From Symbiodinium natans (taxonomy: Eukaryota > Sar > Dinophyceae > Suessiales > Symbiodiniaceae), in contig CAJNDS010002259.1 in NCBI GenBank assembly GCA_905221605.1, forward strand, positions 124,001 to 188,000: DNA of 64,000 nt. The letters run 5' to 3'. The notes under the pieces are model-generated. The model was not told the DNA's origin. It ran no database searches and worked only from the letters and a program-made list of their open reading frames with translations. Position numbers and translations under genes: made by a program. Shown piece after piece: positions 21,401 through 30,040 of this stretch. Numbering within the stretch: position 1 is the first letter of the stretch; each line of letters opens with the position of its first letter.

Positions 21401-24400
21401 CAGTGCTCTCGGACCGCAGCAGCTAGTTCCGAGAACTGCTTAAACTGGCTCCGAGCCCAATCAGAGATGGGTTCGAACTGCAAGGCGTCTCGCAGGACGT
21501 CCTTTTCAAGTGGTAGAGCGAGCGACCAGCTCCGCTCTAGGTCCCTCGGGGTATACCCGTGGGGTCCCGGAGTGTTATCTATGACGTACTCCGCCACCAC
21601 GAGCCAATCCGACCAAGCTTCGGAAAGGGAGGCGCCGACTTGCCTGACGACCGCCCCCAGCACCTTTTGAACTTCTTGGTGGACTCGCTCGTTTGCGCCC
21701 AACTCACAAGGCCTCAAGGGCGCGCTGAACCGCCACTCGGTCCCAAGCATAGCGCTGAGTTCTGCCATGAGCGCATTCTTGAACTCTGGCCCTCTATCCG
21801 ACCTGATGAGGCTCGGGATCGTCCTGCTGCGAAGCACACAGCGCACGAACGCCCTCCTGACTTCAGCATGAGTCAGAGACCTCATCGGCTCGAGGAGGAC
21901 AGCATGACTGAGGCAATCGAAGTACGTAAGCGAGTACCTATGCCCCTCCCTGTCCTCTCGGTTCGGACCTTCACAGTCCACGCTGACTTCCTGCCAGCAT
22001 GTCTCGGCGCCACATTTGACCGCACGAGCTTCAACCTTCGTCGGTCGAGAGCGGCCTTTAATGCAAGCGAGACATTTGGCGACCCAGGTCCGCACATCTT
22101 TCTCTAAGTCGGGCCACCAGACTGCCCTCTCTAGCAGCTTGACGGTAACCTCAGCAGACCTATGGGCCCCAAGGACTCCACAGTGGACTGAATTGTAGCA
22201 AGCGCGGCGCCAGGTCACCCCATTCGCGCCCGCAGCCCCGTTGGGAACCACTGGGACAACGACGGTTTGACCCGTCCTGAGGGTCACCTCGCGCTCAAGC
22301 AACCCGTCTCCGGATATCTCCATTGGCGGCTCTGGCTTGCGAATCGAGCCCGCCAATGAGGGATCGCGCCGCTGACCCTCGTACCACGCCGTACGAAGGG
22401 ATCCCGTGACTCGGAACTCCGAAATGTTCGCCGCGTCCCTTGCCTCGACCGCAAGCTGCTCACGACGATTTTCGTCCTCCTCCGCGATCAGGCTCAAAGA
22501 CGGAACACCGCCCTTAAACTCGACCTTGACCTTGGTTGAGGAATGGTCCCAAATGCACAGGATGGGGCTATGGCTAACGAGCTCTAGAACCACTGCAGGG
22601 CCCTTGTGCTCTTCACCCATAAACGCCAAAACTCTACCCTTCAGCTTGCACTCATTGGCATTCTTCCCGCGACTGATAGCGCCCGCGGTCCAATGCCCTT
22701 CTACGCCCTCGTTGGACGAAGAGAATTGAGCAAGGACCCTTGACGCCTGCAGGGTAGACCTGCGGGGATCCGAAGCTGCTTCTCCGGTTGCCCGCCAGCC
22801 AATGACCTGAGTAACCCTACCCACAAGGGCTATCAGCTTGCCGAAGGAGGGGTCTAAGGCAACCTCTTTACCATTAGACCTCCAGAGCACTTCACACTGC
22901 TCATTCACGACATGTCTGTGGCCGTGCCAGTTCACCACTGACGACCAATGCACGACGATGTCGCCCTGAACCACATTCAGGGGCGAGCAGTTGTGCCCCG
23001 CCACCACAGCACCATCTTCTCTAACCACCCATGTGGTCCAGTAAGGCTTCACATCGCCCCACTTGGAAAGATCCTTGTGCTGGGAGCCGAGGCTGAGCTT
23101 CATGGAATGGCTCTTCTTCCATATCTTCCCACTCAGCATGCCATATGCAGTGGGAACTGGAGCATCTTTGGGCGTAGTCCTAAACCCTACCGCCCATTGC
23201 TGGATGGTTGAGGACCTAACCCTAACCAAACCTCCTGTCCTATCCAAAGTTGCAAGGACGGAGTTGACCTCTAGGCCCACCTCATGGGCCTCAAGGTCGC
23301 CCTCAAGCGGAGGTTCGGGTTCCTCCCGCTCGGCTATCTCTACCGAGGTATCGACTGCCTCTTTCTCGATGCAGGCGGGGCAGCGAGAAAACAGGTAGGT
23401 CCGCTTGCCGCAGATGCACAGACCCTCATGGTCCCAGAGGGGTCGTGACGGTTCGTCCAGCATCCCTCTAATGCTGGCATCATCAATGGAACGAACCGCG
23501 TCCAGCCTCAAGGACCGCAGAACCTCCGCCCCCAATGCCTGCTTCCCTACGATCCCAAAACCTCGCAGGGGAGGCTCCGGAAAATCCTTCTTGAGTTCCG
23601 GACAAGCCTCGGCCACTTCCAAGTGGCCTTGCTGCGTGCGCCAAAGGCGTGGCCGCACCGCCCAGATAGCCTTGATGCCTGCCCAAGCCTCTCCTACAGC
23701 CCTGGCTTCCTTGCGCTGCAGGTTCCTTGCTTGGAGCTTGAGCTCAACAACCAAAGGCCACCTAAGGACGGCTGTGACAAGCCCGCCTTGCCCAAGTCCT
23801 ACGAGGAACTGCGGACGAAACCCCGAAGCTTCCCTAAGAACCTTGGCACACGAAGTAAGCAAGTCGACCCTGATCCGCTTGATCTTCTTGGTCCCTGCGA
23901 GCCTGCCGGCCCCGCAATCAAAATGCGAGGCAAGCCCGTCGGTATCCTCAAACGGACCCCAACAACCCCTGACAGCCACAGAAACTCCAGGGAGGCTCGC
24001 TTGAAAAACGCGCCTGATTTCAGTCAGCTCTGCGTCCTGCTCTTTCCAACGCGCGTAGTCAAAGACAACCATGACGCGCACCGGAAGGGCTGCGACGACG
24101 CACATCGGCACAGCCGCGGCCTGGACACGGCCCGCAGGCTCTGGGACGGCGTCGTTGCCGACCGCCCAGGGCACGGGTCCGTCACCCTCAGTACCCTCTC
24201 CGAGGTACTGGTCCAGGTCGAAACCTCGGAGTTGGCCCGAAAGGCCCTCGAGATCTTTCGTCCTCGCCGCAAGGAGCGCATCCCGATCTTTGGGATTGCG
24301 GCTAAAACTGTCACCCAGCGTCGCTGAGCGACCGCTAAGGCTCCTTATTTCGGACCCATCCATAAGGATTTCCGCAACCCACCGGACGAGTTTCGGATCC

Positions 24401-24816
24401 ATTCCGATGTCCGACGTTTGCGCTCGGGTAAGGTTGGCATGATCTGTCCAACACAGAGTCCGAATAGAGCCAAACATGCGGCGTGTCGCCCGCTTTACCT
24501 CGAGCTGGGCAAACGCCTCCTGTATCAAGGGCGGCCAGTTCTGCTGCGCGGGGGTCAAGCTCTTTGAGTGCGTCATAAGCACTTTGAGCTGACTCAAGTC
24601 ACGCGTCATCTGCACGACGCTGCCCCCTACCGCGATGCCCGACGCATCCGCGATCTGCTCAAGGGGACACGACCCATCCGCAGCAGAGGCCTCATCGAAG
24701 GTAGCCAAATTGATGCGGTTCCGCATCATGCGCTTAATCGCTTTAAAGGCTTTGCAACCCTCGGTGGCGGCTGAGCCCAGCCCGCCTTCAGGAAAGACGG
24801 CCCTGGCTTCTGCCAC
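18403..24816 (-). CDS. Retroelement polyprotein 2: RNase H, integrase, methyltransferase-like region, N-terminal half of RT
   Basis: About 2,137 codons without a stop. The frame opens with GTG inside the end of the upstream ORF (90-nt overlap, -1 phase), so it is probably made by frameshift. Residues ~10-190 are RNase H-like (PLEQIADASGIAVGGSVVQM, WTDHANL, DSFSRNPKD). An integrase follows at ~870-1130, with a zinc-binding start (HCGVLGAHRS, CLACIKGR) and D, D, E at VSVDCEG, IRSDRGPEF and LGANE, the last two separated by 35 residues. At ~1430-1600 lies a region resembling the degenerate methyltransferase-like domain common in dinoflagellate retroelements (PKVLVIGLEGKNVPRA, WPWAFVRADICQF). At ~1790-1990 are the RT fingers and palm: RKRRLVVDYRRVNARI, WYTFVDAVSGFNQI, GLTFGPINGPDDF and IAYVDDLTV. 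The frame then ends in a Ser/Arg-rich tail. The RT thumb and connection are absent here; they are encoded upstream. Confidence 0.9.
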   Translation of the reverse strand: MAEARAVFPEGGLGSAATEGCKAFKAIKRMMRNRINLATFDEASAADGSCPLEQIADASGIAVGGSVVQMTRDLSQLKVLMTHSKSLTPAQQNWPPLIQEAFAQLEVKRATRRMFGSIRTLCWTDHANLTRAQTSDIGMDPKLVRWVAEILMDGSEIRSLSGRSATLGDSFSRNPKDRDALLAARTKDLEGLSGQLRGFDLDQYLGEGTEGDGPVPWAVGNDAVPEPAGRVQAAAVPMCVVAALPVRVMVVFDYARWKEQDAELTEIRRVFQASLPGVSVAVRGCWGPFEDTDGLASHFDCGAGRLAGTKKIKRIRVDLLTSCAKVLREASGFRPQFLVGLGQGGLVTAVLRWPLVVELKLQARNLQRKEARAVGEAWAGIKAIWAVRPRLWRTQQGHLEVAEACPELKKDFPEPPLRGFGIVGKQALGAEVLRSLRLDAVRSIDDASIRGMLDEPSRPLWDHEGLCICGKRTYLFSRCPACIEKEAVDTSVEIAEREEPEPPLEGDLEAHEVGLEVNSVLATLDRTGGLVRVRSSTIQQWAVGFRTTPKDAPVPTAYGMLSGKIWKKSHSMKLSLGSQHKDLSKWGDVKPYWTTWVVREDGAVVAGHNCSPLNVVQGDIVVHWSSVVNWHGHRHVVNEQCEVLWRSNGKEVALDPSFGKLIALVGRVTQVIGWRATGEAASDPRRSTLQASRVLAQFSSSNEGVEGHWTAGAISRGKNANECKLKGRVLAFMGEEHKGPAVVLELVSHSPILCIWDHSSTKVKVEFKGGVPSLSLIAEEDENRREQLAVEARDAANISEFRVTGSLRTAWYEGQRRDPSLAGSIRKPEPPMEISGDGLLEREVTLRTGQTVVVPVVPNGAAGANGVTWRRACYNSVHCGVLGAHRSAEVTVKLLERAVWWPDLEKDVRTWVAKCLACIKGRSRPTKVEARAVKCGAETCWQEVSVDCEGPNREDREGHRYSLTYFDCLSHAVLLEPMRSLTHAEVRRAFVRCVLRSRTIPSLIRSDRGPEFKNALMAELSAMLGTEWRFSAPLRPCELGANERVHQEVQKVLGAVVRQVGASLSEAWSDWLVVAEYVIDNTPGPHGYTPRDLERSWSLALPLEKDVLRDALQFEPISDWARSQFKQFSELAAAVREHWTRSSEARAKLANRHRRTVDLKPGDRVVWNAPRARSEGAGRVPWKPGLTGPWRVLEVKGHRLTLEPVSMESGGTSSARRGPMEAHAEDCILVPADADGAESREPVVFEDDGTGGDGSSRPSLGQQVQGDAKQVEFTMTRRGRDFVLRLGDRIAYRGVGGGPKVCRLGRVTQVDAARAQVGVHRYLPDASGVRVKWRLAYIAEDGALTLSEGTRPAHEAVTVREIISKVDLNRDGVLAAASARKLDKGAYSLQDRTLERASRARTGVLSIREALADLLVAEPRVLQPRASPESGAVESWFRQYFLGGVADVLEVAWGDAVVSDAARRHGYRVVPAFVQGKQAYGITWNLAAEGHLEAISGAVLRAEPKVLVIGLEGKNVPRAFLQLVVRCAQERTRAGAHVALHLQAQKGEWEPWRLEEWGALFGTLAEPRWPWAFVRADICQFARASGRDNLVESGALWLADFSLESVGLRCSRPDALGAVQHKHVERAQADYNLIGAAFCASLQDLGLRGAEELCTAAVESFPATAGADSAAAAPQPSPVIPLPDVRSGEDLTPAERAELDKEVDKYAAEKEAFWRTKADAKDWDSVRADLEVYALAGEKVAEDPRRTEAYRDLVWSGLKIEPGPTRPGLTDADIAAVREVIRRKAAGFWVEDTTRTTVRKFAHDCIPTGPPVSSQPHSLRGESAQWVDDKLEEECKRGQLIRGSSAWGSAPFPTKEMPSYKRHRKRRLVVDYRRVNARIKRSTYYCRRGSDVLAAAVGSVWYTFVDAVSGFNQIRNTKRAREVLAIVARSGKYLPVGLTFGPINGPDDFNFVVDRAYAPGRGRRLKYTKEWIAYVDDLTVRTGRVIDGQFFTDAQAEGAVREACAKGAVAAPQSASSALEALGVRGAHNTKRANHDAARSDQNHPTRVLMLRMLGLFGCFCVQGGCFWGGPFPRSPVCGQKDFSSFVACGFVPLSRSQCFASRPRGSVQGRSRSLRSLRAQTLRKLPKPRRSGSSVL

Positions 24817-27566
24817 TGCCCTAAAATCTTGGCTGCGTGCCCATACTCAACAGGCAGGTAGCCGCGCAACCAATTTGCGCAACCCAAAAATTGCTGAATG
24901 TGAAGCTTCTCCCAGAGCGGGGGAAAGTCAATCACCGCCTGACAACGCTCTTCGTCAGGCGAACTCCCGTCCCGCCCAATGTTGTGTCCTAGGAGCTTAC
25001 CTTTGGAGACACAAACTTCGGCCTTACTGATCCCAAACGAGAACCCAAACAAGATTGACTTATCTAGGAAACCCTCTAAGGAAACGAGGTGGTCGAGGAG
25101 GTGCGGGCACGCCTTAGGGTGCCGGGCGCGCATATCTGCCGCGAGCTGCTCATAATAATAGTCCGTTGGAGGCTCCTCGATCATCTTATCGATGTCCCAG
25201 CTCTCCACGATATGATAGCTCGGGCAGCGCGCCGTGTCGACCGCGTCTGCTGGGCGCACAGCATCACTTGCGCCCCTTTCAGCCGTGGCCGATCCCTCAC
25301 GCCAGCCAGCCCAGCGTGGCCCCTTGCGCGTCCTAAAGACCGCGAGGCGTTCGGTGACGGGAACCTCATCGCTGCACGCAACGCTTTCCGCCACACGCAA
25401 ATCCCTCGTGTCCCAAAGACGCCACGCCTCACCTGCGCGCTGAAGCAAGCACGTTTCGTAAGGCGCCTTCTCGACCGCCACGGTCCCAAGGTCCTTCTGC
25501 GCAGGGCGCCTACCCCACACAGACGCGTAACCACCTGGCGCCTCCCACCAGCTGTCGACGCTTGGAAGGTGGTCCAAGCAAGTAAGCACTCCAGGCTCCT
25601 CAACAGGGCGCCCAACCGGGCCGCTCCCGCCCCACACCGAAGCGAGAACAGTCACCGCAGCAAGGACCGATAGCACACCGATCCTGGCGCCGGTACGCAG
25701 CCGCCCAAAGGACCGCGCACACGAGGAACAACCTTGGAAGCTTCTTGCCGCGGCCCTGGACGCGGACCCGCAAGCAAAGCACGGGTCATGGTCAACCGAA
25801 GCAACGGCGACCCCACAATCCGCACATGCCTGCGGAGACGGCTCTGACTCGAACACCGTCTCAATCGCGCCACAACCACAAGCCGCAGTGCTGACGAGGC
25901 CGGAACGCACTTCCGCAACAACCTCGCCCGGCTGGAGAGAGTGATCACACTCTTGGGCTGCAAGCAAAACAAACCCTTTACCCTCTCCTGTGGGCCAGAG
26001 ACCTGGCACAGCCTCAACCCCACACTCAACCGGAAGCACAACCTCGGACAGGGATCCCTCTGCGGAGACTCCTGACTCCCGCACGACTGGCACCAGCACC
26101 CCATCACCTGGCGAGAGCTCGAGCGGCTCTTCCCCGTCATAGCGGAGAAGCTCACGACTTCCGCCCCCAGGCTCGGTGCATGACGCGTCGTCCAGGCTTG
26201 ACAACCGCGCTTCAAAGGCATAGGCCCTGTCCTTCCGAGTCCTACTGTGATCTTCACATCTGGGCATCCTGATTCCCAGCGTGTCGAGGACATGAAAGTC
26301 GGGACCCGGCCTGAATCCCAAGCCCATCCTTCCGGCGCAGTCCAGCGCTCTGCCGCCAAGGATAAGTCCGTGCCAATCGGACGTGCCTCTGGCTGCGATT
26401 TTACACCGCACAAAAATCTCGGTGTTGGGGCGACAATCGTCCGCCGTCTTGCCTTCCAGCAGCGTGACGCGCAAGACTGCTGCCCCTTTCAAAGGAACTG
26501 GGGCCCCCGATGCGATTCCATGCACATATGCGGGGTGGACCCACTTCTCAAGTCTCACGACCGGAAAGCCAGGATCCTCAGTGCCGATCCCAAGCTCTGC
26601 AGCCCGGTTCATCATGCCTACCACGAGTTCCTCAGTCACGTGGTTTGCGCCGGCGCAACCGTCAAGCATGCACTCGACTTTGCGGTCGAGGACCTGGACC
26701 ACCGTTCTGTACTGGTAGCCTCCTGGCTCGTTGTCCGCCAGGTTCCACCAGTCCTTCGGTAGATCGTCCAAGGTGGCGAACTCGTCCCGCCCGCCCTTGC
26801 TTAACGGAAGCGCGTGCTGCTGCACCGCGGCGTGTCCTGCGGCTCCTAGGACGCCTGCCTGGACGCCTGAGCTGCCTATCTGGACACTGAACGCGGCGAA
26901 GGGGTTAGACATGGAAGCACCGGAGGGCGGGGCCCAGTTGGCAGGCAAGGCCGGCGTCCCTCCTGAGGTCGTCAGGTTGTGGACCATGTCGCAGCTGGCT
27001 CCTTTCTTGCACGACCCATTCTTGGAGAAAAAGGGGCAAACAGTGCCTGGTGGCTTTGCCGCGCCTTTGGCCGCAGCCTTAGGCTTTGCGTTGGCTTTTG
27101 CTTTGCCACCTCCCTTCCCTTTGCCTTTACCTTTCGCAGTGGCAAAGGTTTGGTCACCCTTCTTGGCCGCGAGAGCTTTTCTGCGAAGCTCCTTGTCGTG
27201 GCTGTACGGGCAGGCATCCCCTTTCGGGCAATTCCCATGATCGCGAAAGTGGAAGCAGATCTTCTTGTCCGCTCCTTTGCCAGCTCCCTTCGACGTAGCA
27301 GCATACGTCTGGTCCGCGCCAGCTTTGGCCGCGGCAGCTGCTCCTTTCGCAGCAGCCTTCGCAGCGGCCTTGAGACTCTTAATCTCCTTCTGAGCCTCAG
27401 CCAGCGCGACCGCCGGGTCCGCGCTCTGCGAACCGGTGGCCGTGTACACAGAGTGGGAAACAGCCCTGTGCGCTGCTTCTCTCTGCTCGTACTCCAGAAC
27501 GACTTTGTGGCTCTCCTCCCAAGTCTGCGGTCCTCGCAACCCGCCATCCTTGGGTCGCCAGGCCAC
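24726..27566 (-). CDS. Retroelement polyprotein 1: Gag with CCCH fingers, protease, C-terminal half of RT
   Basis: A frame of about 946 codons whose first codon is GTG; it continues, after a -1 shift in an A-run, the Gag frame at 27547-27818. It has an Ala/Lys-rich coiled region, then two CCCH fingers (CFHFRDHGNCPKGDACPYSH and CPFFSKNGSCKKGASCDMVH) separated by a Gly/Lys basic linker, fit for nucleic-acid binding. A retropepsin-like protease follows (ECMLDGCAGANHV for the active-site loop, then LILGGRALD). A Cys-rich stretch (CADC, CFACG) and hydrophobic segment (IGVLSVLAAVTVLASVWGG) are next. The end is the RT connection: HLLDHLVSLEGFLDKSILF, GKLLGHNIGRDGSSPDE and LHIQQFLGCANWLRGYL, which normally follows directly on YxDD. 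There is no palm domain before it. RNase H continues in the next frame. Confidence 0.87.
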   Translation of the reverse strand: MAWRPKDGGLRGPQTWEESHKVVLEYEQREAAHRAVSHSVYTATGSQSADPAVALAEAQKEIKSLKAAAKAAAKGAAAAAKAGADQTYAATSKGAGKGADKKICFHFRDHGNCPKGDACPYSHDKELRRKALAAKKGDQTFATAKGKGKGKGGGKAKANAKPKAAAKGAAKPPGTVCPFFSKNGSCKKGASCDMVHNLTTSGGTPALPANWAPPSGASMSNPFAAFSVQIGSSGVQAGVLGAAGHAAVQQHALPLSKGGRDEFATLDDLPKDWWNLADNEPGGYQYRTVVQVLDRKVECMLDGCAGANHVTEELVVGMMNRAAELGIGTEDPGFPVVRLEKWVHPAYVHGIASGAPVPLKGAAVLRVTLLEGKTADDCRPNTEIFVRCKIAARGTSDWHGLILGGRALDCAGRMGLGFRPGPDFHVLDTLGIRMPRCEDHSRTRKDRAYAFEARLSSLDDASCTEPGGGSRELLRYDGEEPLELSPGDGVLVPVVRESGVSAEGSLSEVVLPVECGVEAVPGLWPTGEGKGFVLLAAQECDHSLQPGEVVAEVRSGLVSTAACGCGAIETVFESEPSPQACADCGVAVASVDHDPCFACGSASRAAARSFQGCSSCARSFGRLRTGARIGVLSVLAAVTVLASVWGGSGPVGRPVEEPGVLTCLDHLPSVDSWWEAPGGYASVWGRRPAQKDLGTVAVEKAPYETCLLQRAGEAWRLWDTRDLRVAESVACSDEVPVTERLAVFRTRKGPRWAGWREGSATAERGASDAVRPADAVDTARCPSYHIVESWDIDKMIEEPPTDYYYEQLAADMRARHPKACPHLLDHLVSLEGFLDKSILFGFSFGISKAEVCVSKGKLLGHNIGRDGSSPDEERCQAVIDFPPLWEKLHIQQFLGCANWLRGYLPVEYGHAAKILGQWQKPGPSFLKAGWAQPPPRVAKPLKRLSA
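24741..24747 (-). other. In-phase TTTAAAG heptamer in ORF overlap (candidate -1 frameshift site)
   Basis: In the frame of polyprotein 1 the codons are CCT TTA AAG, so the heptamer is T TTA AAG, the X XXY YYZ pattern of -1 ribosomal slippage. It lies four codons before the ORF stop at 24726-24728, and slipping gives TTT AAA in the polyprotein 2 frame. Caution: the polyprotein 2 frame already looks family-like about 15 codons upstream (FPEGGLG, TEGCKA). A one-base deletion near 24803 is therefore an equal alternative. Confidence 0.4.
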
Positions 27567-27818
27567 AACCTTTTGTCGTTCCGGATCTCCTTTTGGAGAT
27601 AAGGGGGCATCTTGCGGAGGTATGAGAGATACAACTCTCGAGGGGTCTTCCCGAGACCTACTGCCTCAAGGTCCGCGATCGAGGCCTCAAACCAAGGCTC
27701 GAATTGGTGGCCTGTGAGCTTACCCTTAGCGAGAGAGGCGTGCTCACCATCCACGCGGACTTCTCTTTCCTCCCGCGATTCCCCGAACATCAAGGGTTTG
27801 TTCTTGATGCGGTCATAC
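27547..27818 (-). CDS. N-terminal Gag fragment, 5' end lost in assembly gap
   Basis: Immediately after the N-gap the minus strand encodes a charged, helical Gag-like stretch (RIKNKPLMFGESREEREVRV, then LSYLRKMPPYLQKEIRNDK). It passes into the CCCH/protease frame by a -1 shift at a GACAAAAGG sequence near 27570, as if one A were missing from the run. The homopolymer makes a one-base sequencing or replication error plausible. Confidence 0.65.
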
Positions 27819-27918
27819 NNNNNNNNNNNNNNNNNNNNNNNNNNNNNNNNNNNNNNNNNNNNNNNNNNNNNNNNNNNNNNNNNNNNNNNNNNNNNNNNNN
27901 NNNNNNNNNNNNNNNNNN
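27819..27918. other. Assembly gap (100 N)
   Basis: Exactly 100 N, the usual placeholder for a gap of unknown size. It falls at the 5' end of the large retroelement, so the first part of Gag and any 5' terminal repeat may be missing. Confidence 0.99.
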
Positions 27919-27970
27919 AGCCCAAAAGTGAGCACCTCGCCGACAACCCGGTCAACACTGGTGCTGCCAA

Positions 27971-28960
27971 ATCTTATTCTGCAACCACTGTTACAGAATC
28001 AGACTCCCACCACCAAGTATGTCCCGATGAGCTCACTGATGATTCTGGCTGCCCTGCAAATTCGACAGCACCACATGCAATCCATACAAGCCTGCAATCG
28101 CTAGCGCTCGCTTGCAAGCAACGCTTTCAAATAAGCACAGCACCAGGGAGAGCGATACTTCTGAGCAGGTGAGTCGTGCACCTTGGACTACACTGGAGAT
28201 CCATAGATTGCACAAGGTACGGCCGACTCGGGTCCAGGCATCACCCTCATCATCAGAGTGGCTGTCCTGCTCCTGGTCCGGCCGAGCACAGCGAAAGCTT
28301 GCGGAATCGTGCGAACTCACACCCGACCAAACTAAGTTAAAACGCTATCAACTCCTTGCCTCATCTGTCTGACTGCGTCGTCGGCTGCAGAAGTTCAAAG
28401 CAGCGATGGCACCTAAATACACCCAAAACAAGTGCATTCGGTGCCCATGCCTGTCTGCATCCCAGGTGGCCCACTGCAAAGGCGGTGACAGCTCAGTCCT
28501 GGAAGCGGAAGTGATAAATTTACTGGCTTGACAAAGGCTGAACATTGCCCAAGTTGGTTCCAGCTCGCCTTCACCCACGCGAACACCAAGGGCTGCAAGC
28601 TCCTGTCGTCTTCGCAGATCTTACCTTCACCCTTGGTCCGCACATGTCTCCTCTGGTCGAACCAAGAAGAAAAGGACCGCGGCTGCCACCGCACCTGCGG
28701 CCTGTACAGAATCAAATTCAATGCTGGCCACGATGTCAGTAATAAATTACATTGGGGCTCTGGTTCGCCAGTCAGATATATACCACCCTCGGATGCTCCA
28801 ATTCGGGTGCACGTCTGGAACTTCAGGAGCACTGCAGAGACCAAAGAGCTCGTGAGGACAGATGAGCACAGAATCAGAATCATGCTAGCCTGTGCCGCAG
28901 CCAGAAGCAGCGAACGCCCAGCGTGATGGCCTGAAGCAATCTTCGCTGGCTCCAGGTGCC
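27971..28960. other. No recognised gene
   Basis: The interval between the retroelement and the aquaporin gene. Open frames on both strands lack family signatures. Part of it is presumably the 3' end of the aquaporin transcript. Confidence 0.35.
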
Positions 28961-28969
28961 AGCACGGGC

Positions 28970-30040
28970 GCCAGCACGTATCTGCGATTATCTGCGTGTC
29001 TGCGCGCCAAAGCTCCGAAAGGAGCGTGAAGCCTTCGCCGCCAAAGATGCAGAAGCCCACGGTGATGGCAGGATTCAGGAGCCTTCTTCCGGTGGTAGTG
29101 CCCGTCTGTTCCGTGAGATTGCAACAGCGCTACTTTGCATAAGGAGTTTCAACCTGGCCAGGCTGGCCCTCCCGAAACCTCGCTACAAGGTGGCCCACCT
29201 GCAATGTAAAGACATACCACATGCATTTTCACATATTTTCACTCTACTTTTCATGCATTCTCCAAAGCTCATGGAAGCCCAGCAAGGCCGCGACCAGCAA
29301 TCAGGACCAGGCCAATTGCAAGGGCGAAGAACTGATTCCTTCATGGACTTCATCGGGCTTCCATGGGCCCGAAACGCTCTACATCTGGGTCTGTGAAAGG
29401 GTAGGTCTGTCCTGAAACCTCTGGGATTGTTCTCTAGGGACGCAATGCAATTGAGAGCCACGAAGCAATACATGGCGCTGTAGATACCCTGGCCGGAGAG
29501 CATTGAAAATGCAAGTGAAGGCCGCAGCTCACAACTCGCACAAATACCATGAAAGCTGAGAGCCTCAACGAGGCCAGCATCCAGAAAGTTGTAGTAGGAC
29601 TGCAAGGCCGAGAGGGGCTCGGAGAGGGGCTTTGAGCGTGCTTACAGCGGTGTGCGCACACGGAATCACCCTGTTACTGGGTAAGACATGTGGATTCACT
29701 GGAGCCTTGGGCTCAACTGCCGGAAGCTCCTTCTGCATGATCACGCGCACTGTGCCACAAGCTGCCACGCCGGCAGCAATCTCCCAGGATGCCGCTAGTC
29801 CAATCAGCAGCATGACATCGTGTGTCGCTGTTACACACTTCCATTTCTTCAACGAAACTTGGCCTGAAGAAATATATACGTCCAAACGCGACCCCAGTAC
29901 ATCTTCCTGGACCTGGGGATTCCAAGTTGCAAGTGACTTTTTGGCAGCACAGACAAACCATGACAAACCTCTCAGCATCGCGCAAACCAAATGCCAGCGA
30001 AACAGCTGGGTTCAAGTGGCCTGAGAACGTATTGGCGTCG
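28970..30040 (-). CDS. Aquaporin-like (MIP family) channel, multi-exon
   Basis: MIP channels pass water or small solutes through membranes. On the minus strand I can read, in family order: a first NPA exon (TFSGHLNPAVSLAFGL, 29965-30035); a hydrophobic helix (VMLLIGLAASWEIAAGVAAC, 29750-29830); a further helix-like stretch (IYSAMYCFVALNCIASL, about 29430-29490); a helix exon (FFALAIGLVLIAGRGLAGL, 29285-29330); and a second NPA (LLNPAITVGFCIFGGEGF, 29035-29090). Two NPA motifs split by about 900 bp with hydrophobic exons between them fit the two half-repeats of the family. The second motif lacks the Arg that normally follows NPA, which would alter the selectivity filter. The first transmembrane exon and the C-terminus were not placed. 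Good family call, weak subfamily. Confidence 0.72.

Larger units (their letters stand above)
13410..27970 (-). mobile_element. Large composite retroelement block with split reverse transcriptase
   Basis: A collinear minus-strand block of about 14.5 kb. In reading order it holds Gag with CCCH fingers, retropepsin-like protease, RT C-terminal half, RNase H, integrase, methyltransferase-like region, RT N-terminal half, then a Tpt1/KptA-like ORF and a zinc-finger/SWIM/PLD ORF. Codon usage and GC content are uniform along it, and a 20-nt GC-rich motif recurs in both the polyprotein part and the Tpt1/PLD part. This suggests one element or one long-resident composite. I could not find flanking long terminal repeats by eye, and the 5' end is next to an assembly gap. 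The true limits are unknown, and whether the last two ORFs belong to the element is inference. Confidence 0.7.
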
